Assembly: GCF_009856825.1 (NCBI RefSeq)
Contig: NZ_WVTD01000009.1
Span: 1 to 64,000 of the forward strand
DNA length: 64,000 nt
Reading direction: 5' to 3'
Source: Novosphingobium silvae
GTDB lineage: Bacteria > Pseudomonadota > Alphaproteobacteria > Sphingomonadales > Sphingomonadaceae
Part shown: in pieces, positions 35,448 to 43,525 of the stretch
Layout: every line of letters begins with the position of its first letter
How positions within the stretch are numbered: the first letter of the stretch is position 1
Notes under the pieces: generated by a model
The model's database searches: none
Seen by the model: the letters and a program-made list of their open reading frames with translations, nothing else
What the model was told of the DNA's origin: nothing
Position numbers and translations under genes: made by a program

Positions 35448-37001
35448 TTAGCTGCCCGGCTGCACGTAGGGCGCTTTCGCCCAGAGTTCGCGCTGCCAGC
35501 CACGCGGATCGTCCACCATACGCGGCGCGTCATCGAACACCATCGTTGCGCGCCCGGGCAGACGGTAGGGCGTCCATTCCGGCAGACCCGGACGTCCGGT
35601 CCTGGCCAAGCCGGTGAAGGCGCGCATCATCGTCTCGCCAAGCGCGATCGCCCCCGCATCGGTGCCCGAGTAGCTGCCGGGCGCGGCCTGGGTGCCGAAG
35701 ACGTAGGGAATGTCGTCCGTATGCGCCGCGCCGCGCAACGGGTCTGTCGGTGAGCGGCGGTCGAGCTGGTAGACCCAGGTCGCTTCGGCTCCTGCGGCAG
35801 CGCGCGCATCGGCCTCGATCACCTGCCCGGGCCATGAGCGTCCTGCGGTGGTCGCCGCGTAGAACACCTCCTCGGGCGTCCAGCGAGGTTCGCGGGCACG
35901 GTACTGCTCGACCACCCAGACGGGATCGAGGTCGATCTTGATCTCGGGCAGGATGCGCGCCGCGAGGTTGTCCCAGCCAAGCCCCTTCAGCTTGGGGCCG
36001 CGTGGGTCGAGGAACGCACGGGTTTCTTCCCGCGTATTGCCCAGGATCATAGGGATGGAGAGTGACTGCGGCGCCGCATCGGGCCAGAAGGGGTGGCGCG
36101 GCAGGTTCGTCATGTCGAGCACCGGACCGAAATAGACCCCGCCGCCCATCACCGGATCGGCCGCGTCCAGCCTCTCGACGAGGCGTGCGACAGGCATGGT
36201 GCGCAGGGTCTCCACCTCATCAGGCGCAAGCTTCAGGGCGCGCATGAAGGCTTGTGTGCGGGCCCAGGCGTGGGCAGGACCGCTCGCCTGCACCTGCTGT
36301 CCGCTCATGGTGGCGGCGGCGTGGAACAGGCCTTTCGCGGCCGGCATGGCCATCAGCGTCGCGATCTTGGCGCCGCCCCCCGACTGGCCGAACACCATGA
36401 CCCGCGCCGGGTCGCCGCCGAACCTGCGGATGTGCGCGCGCACCCATTGCAGGGCAAGGATGAGATCGAGCTGGCCAAGATTGCCGCTGTCGGCATAGCG
36501 GGCGCCGAAAGGCTTGAGCCATGCGTAGCCGAGCGCGTTGAGCCGGTGGTTGACGGTCACTACAACCACGTCGCCGCCTGCGGCCAGCGCACTTCCGTGG
36601 GTCAGCGGATCGGTGACGGAGCCGGTGGTATAAGCGCCGCCGTGAAAGTAGACCATGACCGCCCGCCCGGCCCGAGGGTCGGCTTCGGGTGTCCAGACGT
36701 TGAGGAACAGGCAGTCTTCCGACTGCGCCTCTCCGCCCATGGCCCGCTGCGGGCAAATCGGCCCGAATGTCGTGGCCGGGAAGGCAGGTCCGTCGAAAGG
36801 CTCGGCGACCGGGCGCTCGAACCGCGCGGCGCGGCCGTAGCGAATGCCTTTGAAGGCCGTGACGCCGTTGTCGACCACGCCTGCATAGCGCCCGACTTGC
36901 GGCGTCGCGGCGCTGCGGGGGCGAGCTGGAGAGGGGCGGGGCAGGGCAGCCAGCACTGCGGCAGAGGAGACGAGAACGCGGCGGGTGATCGGTGCTGTCA
37001 T
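35448..37001 (-). CDS. Secreted type B carboxylesterase
   Basis: The 517-residue product has a twin-arginine-like signal (MTAPITRRVLVSSAAVLAAL) and the carboxylesterase type B core: SEDCLFLNVWTPEADPRAG and VMVFGQSGGGAKIATLMA with the nucleophile serine. The catalytic His is probably in RGAAHTDDIPYVFGTQ. It hydrolyses carboxylic esters in the periplasm, so removal of methyl or feruloyl esters from pectin fragments is a reasonable guess. It lies at the end of the kduI-kduD-kdgK operon on the same strand with a 62-base gap. Confidence 0.85.
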   Translation of the reverse strand: MTAPITRRVLVSSAAVLAALPRPSPARPRSAATPQVGRYAGVVDNGVTAFKGIRYGRAARFERPVAEPFDGPAFPATTFGPICPQRAMGGEAQSEDCLFLNVWTPEADPRAGRAVMVYFHGGAYTTGSVTDPLTHGSALAAGGDVVVVTVNHRLNALGYAWLKPFGARYADSGNLGQLDLILALQWVRAHIRRFGGDPARVMVFGQSGGGAKIATLMAMPAAKGLFHAAATMSGQQVQASGPAHAWARTQAFMRALKLAPDEVETLRTMPVARLVERLDAADPVMGGGVYFGPVLDMTNLPRHPFWPDAAPQSLSIPMILGNTREETRAFLDPRGPKLKGLGWDNLAARILPEIKIDLDPVWVVEQYRAREPRWTPEEVFYAATTAGRSWPGQVIEADARAAAGAEATWVYQLDRRSPTDPLRGAAHTDDIPYVFGTQAAPGSYSGTDAGAIALGETMMRAFTGLARTGRPGLPEWTPYRLPGRATMVFDDAPRMVDDPRGWQRELWAKAPYVQPGS

Positions 37002-37063
37002 GGGCTGCGCTTCCTGCTTGCGTGATCCGCGCGTGGGGAGGGGCCTGCTCCGGCGGCTCGTGC

Positions 37064-38074
37064 CTATCGCCGCACGTCCCCGCCGCTGGCGGAGAAAGCC
37101 TCCAGTTCATCGCGCCCGACCAGGCCCATGTCCCCGGGCACCGTGTGCTTGAGGACGGTATAGGCGAGGCCTGCCTGCGCGGTGGCGACGAGGTCTGCGC
37201 CTTCGAGCCACTTGTGAAGGACGCCTGCCGCGAAGGCATCGCCGGTGCCGATGCGGTCGACGATGCCGGTGACGTCGACTTCGCCGGTCTGGTGCGCACC
37301 CTCGCGCGCGTCGATGCGTGCAGCGATGCGGTGATGGCCTGCGTTCACAACGTGGCGCGCGGTGGAGGCGATCAGTTGCAGCCGGGGGAAGGCCTCGAAC
37401 GCGGCCATGGCGGCTTCGCGGCGGCGGTCGGAGCCATCGCCCGAGAACGCACGGCCCAGCAGCAGCGAGATGTCGCGATGGTTGCCGATCATGATCGTCG
37501 CCGACTGCATGAGGGTGGTCAGGATCGCGCGCGGATCGCTGTCCCACGCATCCCACAGAAGCGCGCGGTAGTTACCGTCGAAGCAGATGGGCACGCCGGC
37601 GCTGTCGGCCGCGGCAACGGCGGCTTGCGCAAGCGCGACGCCCCCGGGGCCCAGCGCCGGCGTGATGCCCGACAGGTGGAGCAGTCGGGCTCCCTCGAGG
37701 GCGGAAGCGAAGTCGAAGTCGCCGGAGGAGGACCCGGCGAACAGACTACCCGCGCGATCGTAGGTGATCGAGGAAGGCCTCAGGCCCGCCCCGCTCTCGA
37801 GGAAATAGAGGCCCATCCGCCCGGGTGCGCGGCCGATATGGCTTGTGTCCACCCCCGCGGAGCCGAGCGCGGCGCGGGCCTTGTCGCCCAGTGGACTGAA
37901 GGGCAGGCGGGTGAGCATCCGCACCGCATGGCCGAGCGAAGCGAGTCCGGCGGCGACGTTCGCCTCCGCCCCGCCCACCACCATGTCCAGCGCATCGCAC
38001 TGGACGGTCAGCCGGTGGCCGGGGGTCGCGAACCGCAGCAGCACTTCCCCGAAGGTGACGACGTGTCCGCTCAT
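37064..38074 (-). CDS. kdgK: 2-keto-3-deoxygluconate kinase
   Basis: KdgK phosphorylates 2-keto-3-deoxygluconate to KDPG. The 336-residue product is a PfkB-family sugar kinase with MVVGGAEANVAAGLASLGHA at the N-terminus and the C-terminal RIGTGDAFAAGVLHKWLEG, which has the anion-hole Gly-Thr-Gly and catalytic Asp. The start was placed at MSGHVVTFGEV, where the family similarity begins. It follows kduD by 20 bases in one operon. The KDPG aldolase (eda) is not in this window. Confidence 0.92.
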   Translation of the reverse strand: MSGHVVTFGEVLLRFATPGHRLTVQCDALDMVVGGAEANVAAGLASLGHAVRMLTRLPFSPLGDKARAALGSAGVDTSHIGRAPGRMGLYFLESGAGLRPSSITYDRAGSLFAGSSSGDFDFASALEGARLLHLSGITPALGPGGVALAQAAVAAADSAGVPICFDGNYRALLWDAWDSDPRAILTTLMQSATIMIGNHRDISLLLGRAFSGDGSDRRREAAMAAFEAFPRLQLIASTARHVVNAGHHRIAARIDAREGAHQTGEVDVTGIVDRIGTGDAFAAGVLHKWLEGADLVATAQAGLAYTVLKHTVPGDMGLVGRDELEAFSASGGDVRR

Positions 38075-38094
38075 GGCCGTTCCCTTGGATATCT

Positions 38095-38865
38095 TCAGCG
38101 CGCCAGCCATCCGCCGTCAACGGCCAGGATATGGCCGGTCACGTAATCGGATGCAGGAGAAGCAAGGAACACGGCGGCGCCCGCGATGTCCTCGGGACGG
38201 CCCCAGCGCCCGGTCGGGATGCGCTCGAGGATCTGGCGGTTGCGCGTCTCGTCGCCCTGGAGCGCGGCGGTGTTGTTGGTGGTGATGTAGCCCGGCGCTA
38301 TCGCATTGACCTGCACGCCGCTCGGCGCCAGCTCGTTCGCCATGGCCTTGGTCACGCCCCCGACGCCTGACTTCGCGGCAGCATAGCTGGGCACGCGAAT
38401 GCCGCCCTGGAAGGTGAGCAGCGAGGCGATGTTGACGATCTTGCCGCAGCTTTGCCCATCCTGCGCACGCTCGATCATACCCTTTGCCGCCGCCTGGCTG
38501 AGGAAGAACAGCGTCTTGAGATTGGTGTCCATAACCGCGTCCCAGTCCTCTTCCGAAAACTGCAGCAGGTCGTCACGGCGGATGATGCCGGCGTTGTTGA
38601 CGAGGATGTCTACCTTGCCGAGCCCCTCGACGGCTTCGTCGATAACGCGTCCCACCGGCTCGATCGAGGAAAGGTCGGCCCTGATGTTGACCGCCCGGCG
38701 ACCGGTGGCGGCGATTTTCCCGAGCGTTTCGGTCGGCTCCGAGCGTCCCGCCACGGCGACGTCCGCGCCTGCTTCCGCAAGGGCGACCGCGATCGCCTGG
38801 CCGATGCCCGTGTTGGCGCCGGTGACGAGCGCGCACTTGCCCGTCAGGTCAAAGGAAATAGCCAT
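38095..38865 (-). CDS. kduD: 2-dehydro-3-deoxy-D-gluconate 5-dehydrogenase
   Basis: KduD reduces 3-deoxy-D-glycero-2,5-hexodiulosonate to KDG in pectin catabolism. The 256-residue short-chain dehydrogenase has the cofactor motif LVTGANTGIGQAIAVALAEA, VDILVNNAGIIRRDDLL, and the catalytic Ser/Tyr/Lys in IVNIASLLTFQGGIRVPSYAAAK. Its pairing with kduI supports the specific name. The start was chosen at MAISFDLTGKCALV, since the longer frame runs antisense into unrelated sequence. Confidence 0.92.
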   Translation of the reverse strand: MAISFDLTGKCALVTGANTGIGQAIAVALAEAGADVAVAGRSEPTETLGKIAATGRRAVNIRADLSSIEPVGRVIDEAVEGLGKVDILVNNAGIIRRDDLLQFSEEDWDAVMDTNLKTLFFLSQAAAKGMIERAQDGQSCGKIVNIASLLTFQGGIRVPSYAAAKSGVGGVTKAMANELAPSGVQVNAIAPGYITTNNTAALQGDETRNRQILERIPTGRWGRPEDIAGAAVFLASPASDYVTGHILAVDGGWLAR

Positions 38866-38935
38866 GTGTCCTCTCTCGTCATTGCGAACGCGGCGAAGCG
38901 GCCGATACCCGGCCCAGCGCCGTCTTGATGGACGG

Positions 38936-38964
38936 TTCGCCGCTGCGCCTTCCGCAGCGGCGAA
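38936..38964. promoter_or_regulatory. Hairpin between kduI and kduD
   Basis: An 11-bp perfect stem (TTCGCCGCTGC and GCAGCGGCGAA) with a 7-base loop sits just after the kduI stop on the minus strand. No T run follows, and a second small hairpin (CCGTC, GACGG) comes next. It may attenuate or stabilise the transcript, changing the kduI to kduD ratio. Confidence 0.5.
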
Positions 38965-38975
38965 TGAGGAATGCC

Positions 38976-39812
38976 TTACTGAAGCTGGCAGATATCGAGC
39001 ACGTTCATGTCGGTATAGTCGAGGTTTTCCCCGCCCATGGCCCAGATGAACGCGTACTTCTTGGTGCCCGAGCCCATGTGGATCGACCACGGCGGGCTGA
39101 TGACGGCCTCCTCGTTGGCGATCACAATGTGGCGCATCTGGTCCGGCTCGCCCATGTAGTGGAAGATGCGGTCGTTCTCTTCGGGCAGCTCGAAGTAGAG
39201 GTAGATCTCCGAGCGACGGTCGTGAAGGTGCGGAGGCATCGTGTTCCAGACCGAGCCTTCCTCCAGCACCGTGAGGCCGAGCAGCAGCTGCGCGCTCTCG
39301 CATACGCCGGGGATCACCAGCTGGTAGATCGTGCGCTGGTTGGAGTTGGCGAGGTCTCCGCGCGCCAGCGGGTTGGCCTGGTCGAGCGTGATGTGCTTGA
39401 TGGGCAGCGCCTTGTGGGCGGGAACCGACGCGATGTAGAAGCGCGCGCCCTGGTCCTCGAACGTTACCTCCTGCGAGCCCATCGGCACGTAGAGGCATTC
39501 CTTGTTCTTCATCTCGAAACGCTGGCCGTCGACGGTGATCGCGCCCGGGCCGCCGATGTTGGTGATGCCCGCTTCGCGGCGCTCGAAGAAGGACTTGCCC
39601 TCTGCGCTCTTCGGCGCGGTCTGGAGCGGCATAGCCAGCGGCGTCGCGCCCGGAACCGCGCCGCCGATCACGAAGCGCTCGTTGTGCGAGTAGTTGAGGT
39701 TGACCTCACCGTCCTTGAACATACCGGTGACGAGGTAGCGGTCGCGCAGTTCCTCGTTGGAGACGCACTCCATCATGTCCGGATGGGTGGCGTGGTAGGT
39801 CTTGCAGAACAC
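38976..39812 (-). CDS. kduI: 5-dehydro-4-deoxy-D-glucuronate isomerase
   Basis: KduI isomerises 5-keto-4-deoxyuronate to 3-deoxy-D-glycero-2,5-hexodiulosonate. The 278-residue product is a bicupin metalloenzyme with [20 protein letters not shown] at the N-terminus and the metal-binding [20 protein letters not shown] near residue 192. [20 protein letters not shown] is the conserved C-terminal block. It begins the operon kduI-kduD-kdgK-carboxylesterase, and a LacI-type operator sits 48 bases upstream. Confidence 0.96.
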   Translation of the reverse strand: MFCKTYHATHPDMMECVSNEELRDRYLVTGMFKDGEVNLNYSHNERFVIGGAVPGATPLAMPLQTAPKSAEGKSFFERREAGITNIGGPGAITVDGQRFEMKNKECLYVPMGSQEVTFEDQGARFYIASVPAHKALPIKHITLDQANPLARGDLANSNQRTIYQLVIPGVCESAQLLLGLTVLEEGSVWNTMPPHLHDRRSEIYLYFELPEENDRIFHYMGEPDQMRHIVIANEEAVISPPWSIHMGSGTKKYAFIWAMGGENLDYTDMNVLDICQLQ

Positions 39813-39860
39813 GTCGAACTCTCCCGTTCAAGTCTATTGGCGTCATGCGTATCCGGTTTG

Positions 39861-39874
39861 GGTAACCGGTGTCA
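39861..39874. promoter_or_regulatory. LacI-type operator upstream of kduI
   Basis: GGTAACCGGTGTCA is the same 14-base sequence as the site before the pectate lyase. It lies 48 bases before kduI and between the kduI start and the lacI stop. Confidence 0.7.
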
Positions 39875-39882
39875 ACCAGAGG

Positions 39883-40911
39883 TCATTGTGCATCTTTGCC
39901 GGGCCTCGGCACGGCGGAGGCGCGGCGGATCAGGTCGGAGGGAAACAGCGAAGGAGCAGCGGCTGCCGAGCCGGGTTCGATCAGCTTGCGAGCCGCGGTG
40001 CTCGCCATCGTGCGGATCGGCCAACGCACGGTCGTCAGCGGCGGCCAGATGTGCGCGGCGGTGGCGGTATCGTCGAAGCCGATGATGGAAAGGTCCTGCG
40101 GCACGTCCAGCCCTCGTTCCCGCGCGGCGTGCAGCAGGCCGGCGGCCATCTCGTCGTTGCTGGAGAAGACAGCCGTGGGCGGCTCCTTCGCGGACAGCAG
40201 CTGCTCGCCCGCAGCGCGCCCCGATTCGAACCGATAGGTTCCGCGCGCCATGATCGCCGGATCGGGCTTGAGCCCCGCGCGTGCCATGCCCTCGACGAAG
40301 CCGTCCTGCCGCTCGCGGGCGGAACGGAAGCCCTCCGGCCCCGCGATGAAGCCGATCCGCGTGTGGCCGAGTTCCGCCAACCAGGCCACCGCCTCGCTGA
40401 CCGCCTGCCGGTCGTTGGAAGCCACCAGGCGCGCGTCCTCGTCAAGGCGCGCCGAGCCCATGCGCACAACTGTGCAGCCAAGGTCCAGGCACATCCGGGC
40501 AAGGTTGTCGTTCTCAGAAATCGGCGGCAGCAGCATGACGCCATAGAGGCGCTGCTGCTCGATGAAGCCGCGGATGTCATCGAGCAGAGTGGGGGAGTGC
40601 CGGTCGACGGGGCGCACGACCAGCGCGAACTCGGTGGCGCGGATCGTGTCGAGGATGCCTTCCTGCACGCCGAGCACCATCTGCGCGTTCGGATTGTCAT
40701 GGATGAGGCCGAGCAGAAAGTTGCGGCGCAGCGCCAGCGCGCGGGCCTGCAGGTTGGGCACATAGCCCAGCTGCGCGATCACCGCCTCCACTTTTCCCCG
40801 CGTCGCATCGTTCAGCAGGGGCGACTTGTTGATGACCCGGCTGACGGTCTTCTTCGAGACGCCGGACAGCCGCGCGACATCGTTGATGGTAGGTTTTTGC
40901 CCATTTGCCAT
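39883..40911 (-). CDS. LacI family repressor of the pectin locus
   Basis: The 342-residue product has the LacI helix-turn-helix at residues 7-27 (TINDVARLSGVSKKTVSRVI) and a periplasmic-binding-protein-like effector domain (FLLGLIHDNPNAQMVLGVQE, LSIIGFDDTATAAHIWPPLT). It should bind the five TGACACCGGT-type operators in the locus, including one 71 bases upstream of its own start, which suggests autoregulation. The effector is probably KDG, a diketohexuronate or another intermediate, but this is inference. The start was chosen at MANGQKPTINDVA. It is divergent from the hydratase-exuT operon. Confidence 0.9.
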   Translation of the reverse strand: MANGQKPTINDVARLSGVSKKTVSRVINKSPLLNDATRGKVEAVIAQLGYVPNLQARALALRRNFLLGLIHDNPNAQMVLGVQEGILDTIRATEFALVVRPVDRHSPTLLDDIRGFIEQQRLYGVMLLPPISENDNLARMCLDLGCTVVRMGSARLDEDARLVASNDRQAVSEAVAWLAELGHTRIGFIAGPEGFRSARERQDGFVEGMARAGLKPDPAIMARGTYRFESGRAAGEQLLSAKEPPTAVFSSNDEMAAGLLHAARERGLDVPQDLSIIGFDDTATAAHIWPPLTTVRWPIRTMASTAARKLIEPGSAAAAPSLFPSDLIRRASAVPRPGKDAQ

Positions 40912-40981
40912 GTGGCGCTCTTGATGACCTCGCGTCCTGTACGATTTTCCGACTTGCGCTTGGCCAAGGCAAAAGGCAAGA

Positions 40982-40995
40982 TGACACCGGTTACC
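40982..40995. promoter_or_regulatory. LacI-type operator upstream of lacI
   Basis: TGACACCGGTTACC is the reverse form of the same site, 71 bases before the lacI start. It supports autoregulation. Confidence 0.65.
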
Positions 40996-41130
40996 ATTCC
41001 GGGGAGCCGAGTGATACCAGCGGGGCGGCGCGCTGTCTCCATCCCGATTTTCCGTGCAATACGGATGGACGTCATCATGTCGGCGGATGCGAATGATCGC
41101 CGTGGCGGCATGGTGGCCCCGACTTCTTGG

Positions 41131-41144
41131 TGACACCGGTTTCT
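41131..41144. promoter_or_regulatory. LacI-type operator upstream of the hydratase-exuT operon
   Basis: TGACACCGGTTTCT keeps the TGACACCGGT half and varies in the other half. It lies about 50 bases before the hydratase start, so it should control that gene and exuT. Confidence 0.6.
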
Positions 41145-41191
41145 CGGTCACGGCCCCCGGACATGGAAGCCGGGATGAACTTTAGCGAAGT

Positions 41192-42001
41192 GTGGGGATT
41201 GGCTTGACGGATAAGGCAAAGGCAGTGGCCGAAGCGTTTGTGGCGGCGCGGCGCGAGAAGCGCGCCCTCGTCACCTATCCCGGTGAGGCGCCGACCGAAA
41301 TGGGCGGGGCTTACCGGATCCAGGACCTCGCCATCGAGATCGATGGCCGCGAGATCGCGGGATGGAAGGTGGGCAAGATTAACCCACCTGACGACGAACG
41401 GCTTGCAAGCAACCGGCTGGCAGGACCGATCTTCGCCGACAGTGTCGTGCATGCGGCCTCTGGCGAGGCGCCGCAGATGCCGGTGTTTGCCGATGGCTTC
41501 GCGGCGGCCGAGGCCGAGTTCCTGCTGCACGTGGCGGCGGGTTGGGACGGCACCGTGCCCAAGGACGATGCCGCGACCCGCGACCTGCTCGATGCGGTGC
41601 ACCTGGGCATAGAGGTCGCAAGCTCTCCTTACCCCGGCATCAATGCCGACGGGCCGCCGGTCACGGTGTCGGACTACGGGAACAACTATGGCATGATCGT
41701 CGGTCCTGTGCTGAAAGGTTGGGAAGCCATCGATTTCGCCGGCATCGAGGTTCGCCTCGAGATCGACGGCGAAGTCGCGGGCGAGGCGACGACGGCCACC
41801 ATGCTCGACGGACCGCTGGGGGCGGTGCGCTTCCTGCTCGGCAACCTGGCAGCGCGCGGGATCGACTGCAGCAGTGGGACATGGGTCTCGACGGGGGCAG
41901 TGACGGGGGTGCACCCGGTGGCGCCGGGACAGAATGTCGTCGCCACGTTCGCGGGGCAGGGCACCGTCGCCTGCGGCATCGTGGCGGCACGGCCGGTCTG
42001 A
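41192..42001 (+). CDS. 2-keto-4-pentenoate hydratase/FAH-superfamily enzyme
   Basis: The 269-residue product matches the 2-keto-4-pentenoate hydratase branch of the fumarylacetoacetate hydrolase superfamily: GGAYRIQDLAIEIDGREIAG, WKVGKINPPDDERL, the metal-site AAAEAEFLLHVAAGW, and the Gly-rich C-terminus. These enzymes hydrate or dehydrate 2-keto acids. In this locus it may act on a 2-keto-3-deoxy sugar acid, giving an alternative to the KDPG route, but the real substrate is unknown. The start is a GTG at 41192 or a TTG at 41204. It is followed closely by the hexuronate transporter gene. Confidence 0.75.
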   Translation: MGIGLTDKAKAVAEAFVAARREKRALVTYPGEAPTEMGGAYRIQDLAIEIDGREIAGWKVGKINPPDDERLASNRLAGPIFADSVVHAASGEAPQMPVFADGFAAAEAEFLLHVAAGWDGTVPKDDAATRDLLDAVHLGIEVASSPYPGINADGPPVTVSDYGNNYGMIVGPVLKGWEAIDFAGIEVRLEIDGEVAGEATTATMLDGPLGAVRFLLGNLAARGIDCSSGTWVSTGAVTGVHPVAPGQNVVATFAGQGTVACGIVAARPV

Positions 42002-42052
42002 GGAACAGGAAGCCGGCAGGGTGAAACGCCCGCCGGGATGGGAGCAGGGTCA

Positions 42053-43363
42053 ATGGATGCAGGACTGGGCGGGATGAAGCCCAAAGCGGGCCAGGGCGAG
42101 GTCAGGGTTGGTCGCTACCGCTGGGTCGTGGTGGCGCTGCTGTTCGCGGCCACCGCCATCAACTACATCGACCGCCAGATGATCGGCGTGCTCAAGCCCA
42201 CGCTGGCGGCGGAGTTCAACTGGAGCGAGTCGGACTTTGCCGGGATCGTCTTCTGGTTCCAGGTCGCCTACGCCATCGGCTATCTCTCTTTCGGCAAGGT
42301 CGTCGACATGTTCGGCGCGCGGCTGGGTTACATCGTCGCCATTGTCATCTGGACGGTGAGCCACATGGCGCACGGCTTCGCCACCGGCGTTGTCTCGTTC
42401 GCGGTGGCGCGCTTCGGTCTTGGCGTGGGCGAGTCCGGCAACTTCCCCGCCGGCATTCGCGCCGTGACCGACTGGTTCCCCCAGAAGGAACGCGCCTTTG
42501 CGATCGGCCTGTTCAATGCCGGCGCCAATGTGGGCGCCATCATCACGCCGCTGCTCGTGCCGCTGCTGGTGCTGTGGTTCGACTGGCGCATGGCCTTCTT
42601 CGTGACCGGCCTGTTCGGCATTGTGTGGCTGGCGGTCTGGTGGATGGTCTACCGCCACCCGAACGAGCACCCCCGCGTCGGCGCGGCCGAACTCGCCTGG
42701 ATCCGGCAGGACCCGGCAGACCCGGTCGAGAAGATCGGCTGGGCGCGGCTGCTCGGCGTGAAGGAGACATGGGCCTATGCGCTCGGCAAGTTCCTGATCG
42801 ACCCGATCTGGTGGTTCTTCCTGTTCTGGCTGCCCGGCTACCTGTTCGAGCGCTACGACCTCGATCTCAAGACCTTCGGCCTGCCGCTCGCCGCGATCTA
42901 CCTGATCTCGGACCTTGGCAGCGTGGCGGGCGGGTGGCTTTCGTCCAGGCTCATAAAGGGCGGGCGCACGCCCAACTTCGCCCGCAAGGTGACGATGCTG
43001 ATCTGCGCGGTCTGCGTGCTGCCGATCTGGTTCGTGCAGTCGGTCGACAACGTCTGGATCGCGGTGCTGGTGATCGGCCTTGCCACGGCGGCGCACCAGG
43101 CCTTTTCCGCCAACCTCTACACGCTGCCCTCAGACGTGTTCCCGCGCGGAGCGGTGGGCTCGGTGGTGGGGATCGGCGGCACCGTCGGCGCGTTCGGAGG
43201 CATGGGAATGGCGCTCTTCGCCGGATACATCCTCGACGCCACGCACAGCTATGAAGTGCTCTTCGCGATCTGCGCCAGCGCCTATCTGCTGGCGCTGCTG
43301 GTGGTCCATGTCCTCAGCCCCAGGCTTGCGCCGGTGCGGATGTCGAGCGCTTCGGTCGGCTGA
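42053..43363 (+). CDS. exuT: ExuT-like hexuronate MFS transporter
   Basis: The 436-residue product is an anion:cation symporter (ACS) family MFS protein with about twelve spans. It starts with YRWVVVALLFAATAINYIDR, the typical ExuT/GudP opening, followed by FGARLGYIVAIVIWTVSHMA and FGLGVGESGNFPAGIRAVTD. It should import galacturonate, glucuronate or unsaturated oligogalacturonides. The ATG at 42053 has GGAG eight bases upstream; an in-frame ATG at 42038 is less likely. A good terminator follows. Confidence 0.88.
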   Translation: MDAGLGGMKPKAGQGEVRVGRYRWVVVALLFAATAINYIDRQMIGVLKPTLAAEFNWSESDFAGIVFWFQVAYAIGYLSFGKVVDMFGARLGYIVAIVIWTVSHMAHGFATGVVSFAVARFGLGVGESGNFPAGIRAVTDWFPQKERAFAIGLFNAGANVGAIITPLLVPLLVLWFDWRMAFFVTGLFGIVWLAVWWMVYRHPNEHPRVGAAELAWIRQDPADPVEKIGWARLLGVKETWAYALGKFLIDPIWWFFLFWLPGYLFERYDLDLKTFGLPLAAIYLISDLGSVAGGWLSSRLIKGGRTPNFARKVTMLICAVCVLPIWFVQSVDNVWIAVLVIGLATAAHQAFSANLYTLPSDVFPRGAVGSVVGIGGTVGAFGGMGMALFAGYILDATHSYEVLFAICASAYLLALLVVHVLSPRLAPVRMSSASVG

Positions 43364-43395
43364 CGGAAGGGCCTTCGCACTCAGCCAGCGTCAAG

Positions 43396-43425
43396 GGGGC
43401 AGCGGCCGCGTGCCGCTGCCCCTTT
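43396..43425 (+). terminator. Intrinsic terminator after exuT
   Basis: GGGGCAGCGGC and GCCGCTGCCCC form an 11-bp stem with a CGCGT loop, followed by TTT. It ends the hydratase-exuT operon. Confidence 0.8.
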
Positions 43426-43525
43426 CACATCAGCACTGAAGGCGGACTTGCTCGTCGCCGCTGCTCGATTGCTTTTGTCCTGCCGGATGGCCTAGGCTTC
43501 CTCCATCAACATCGCTGGAGCCTCC

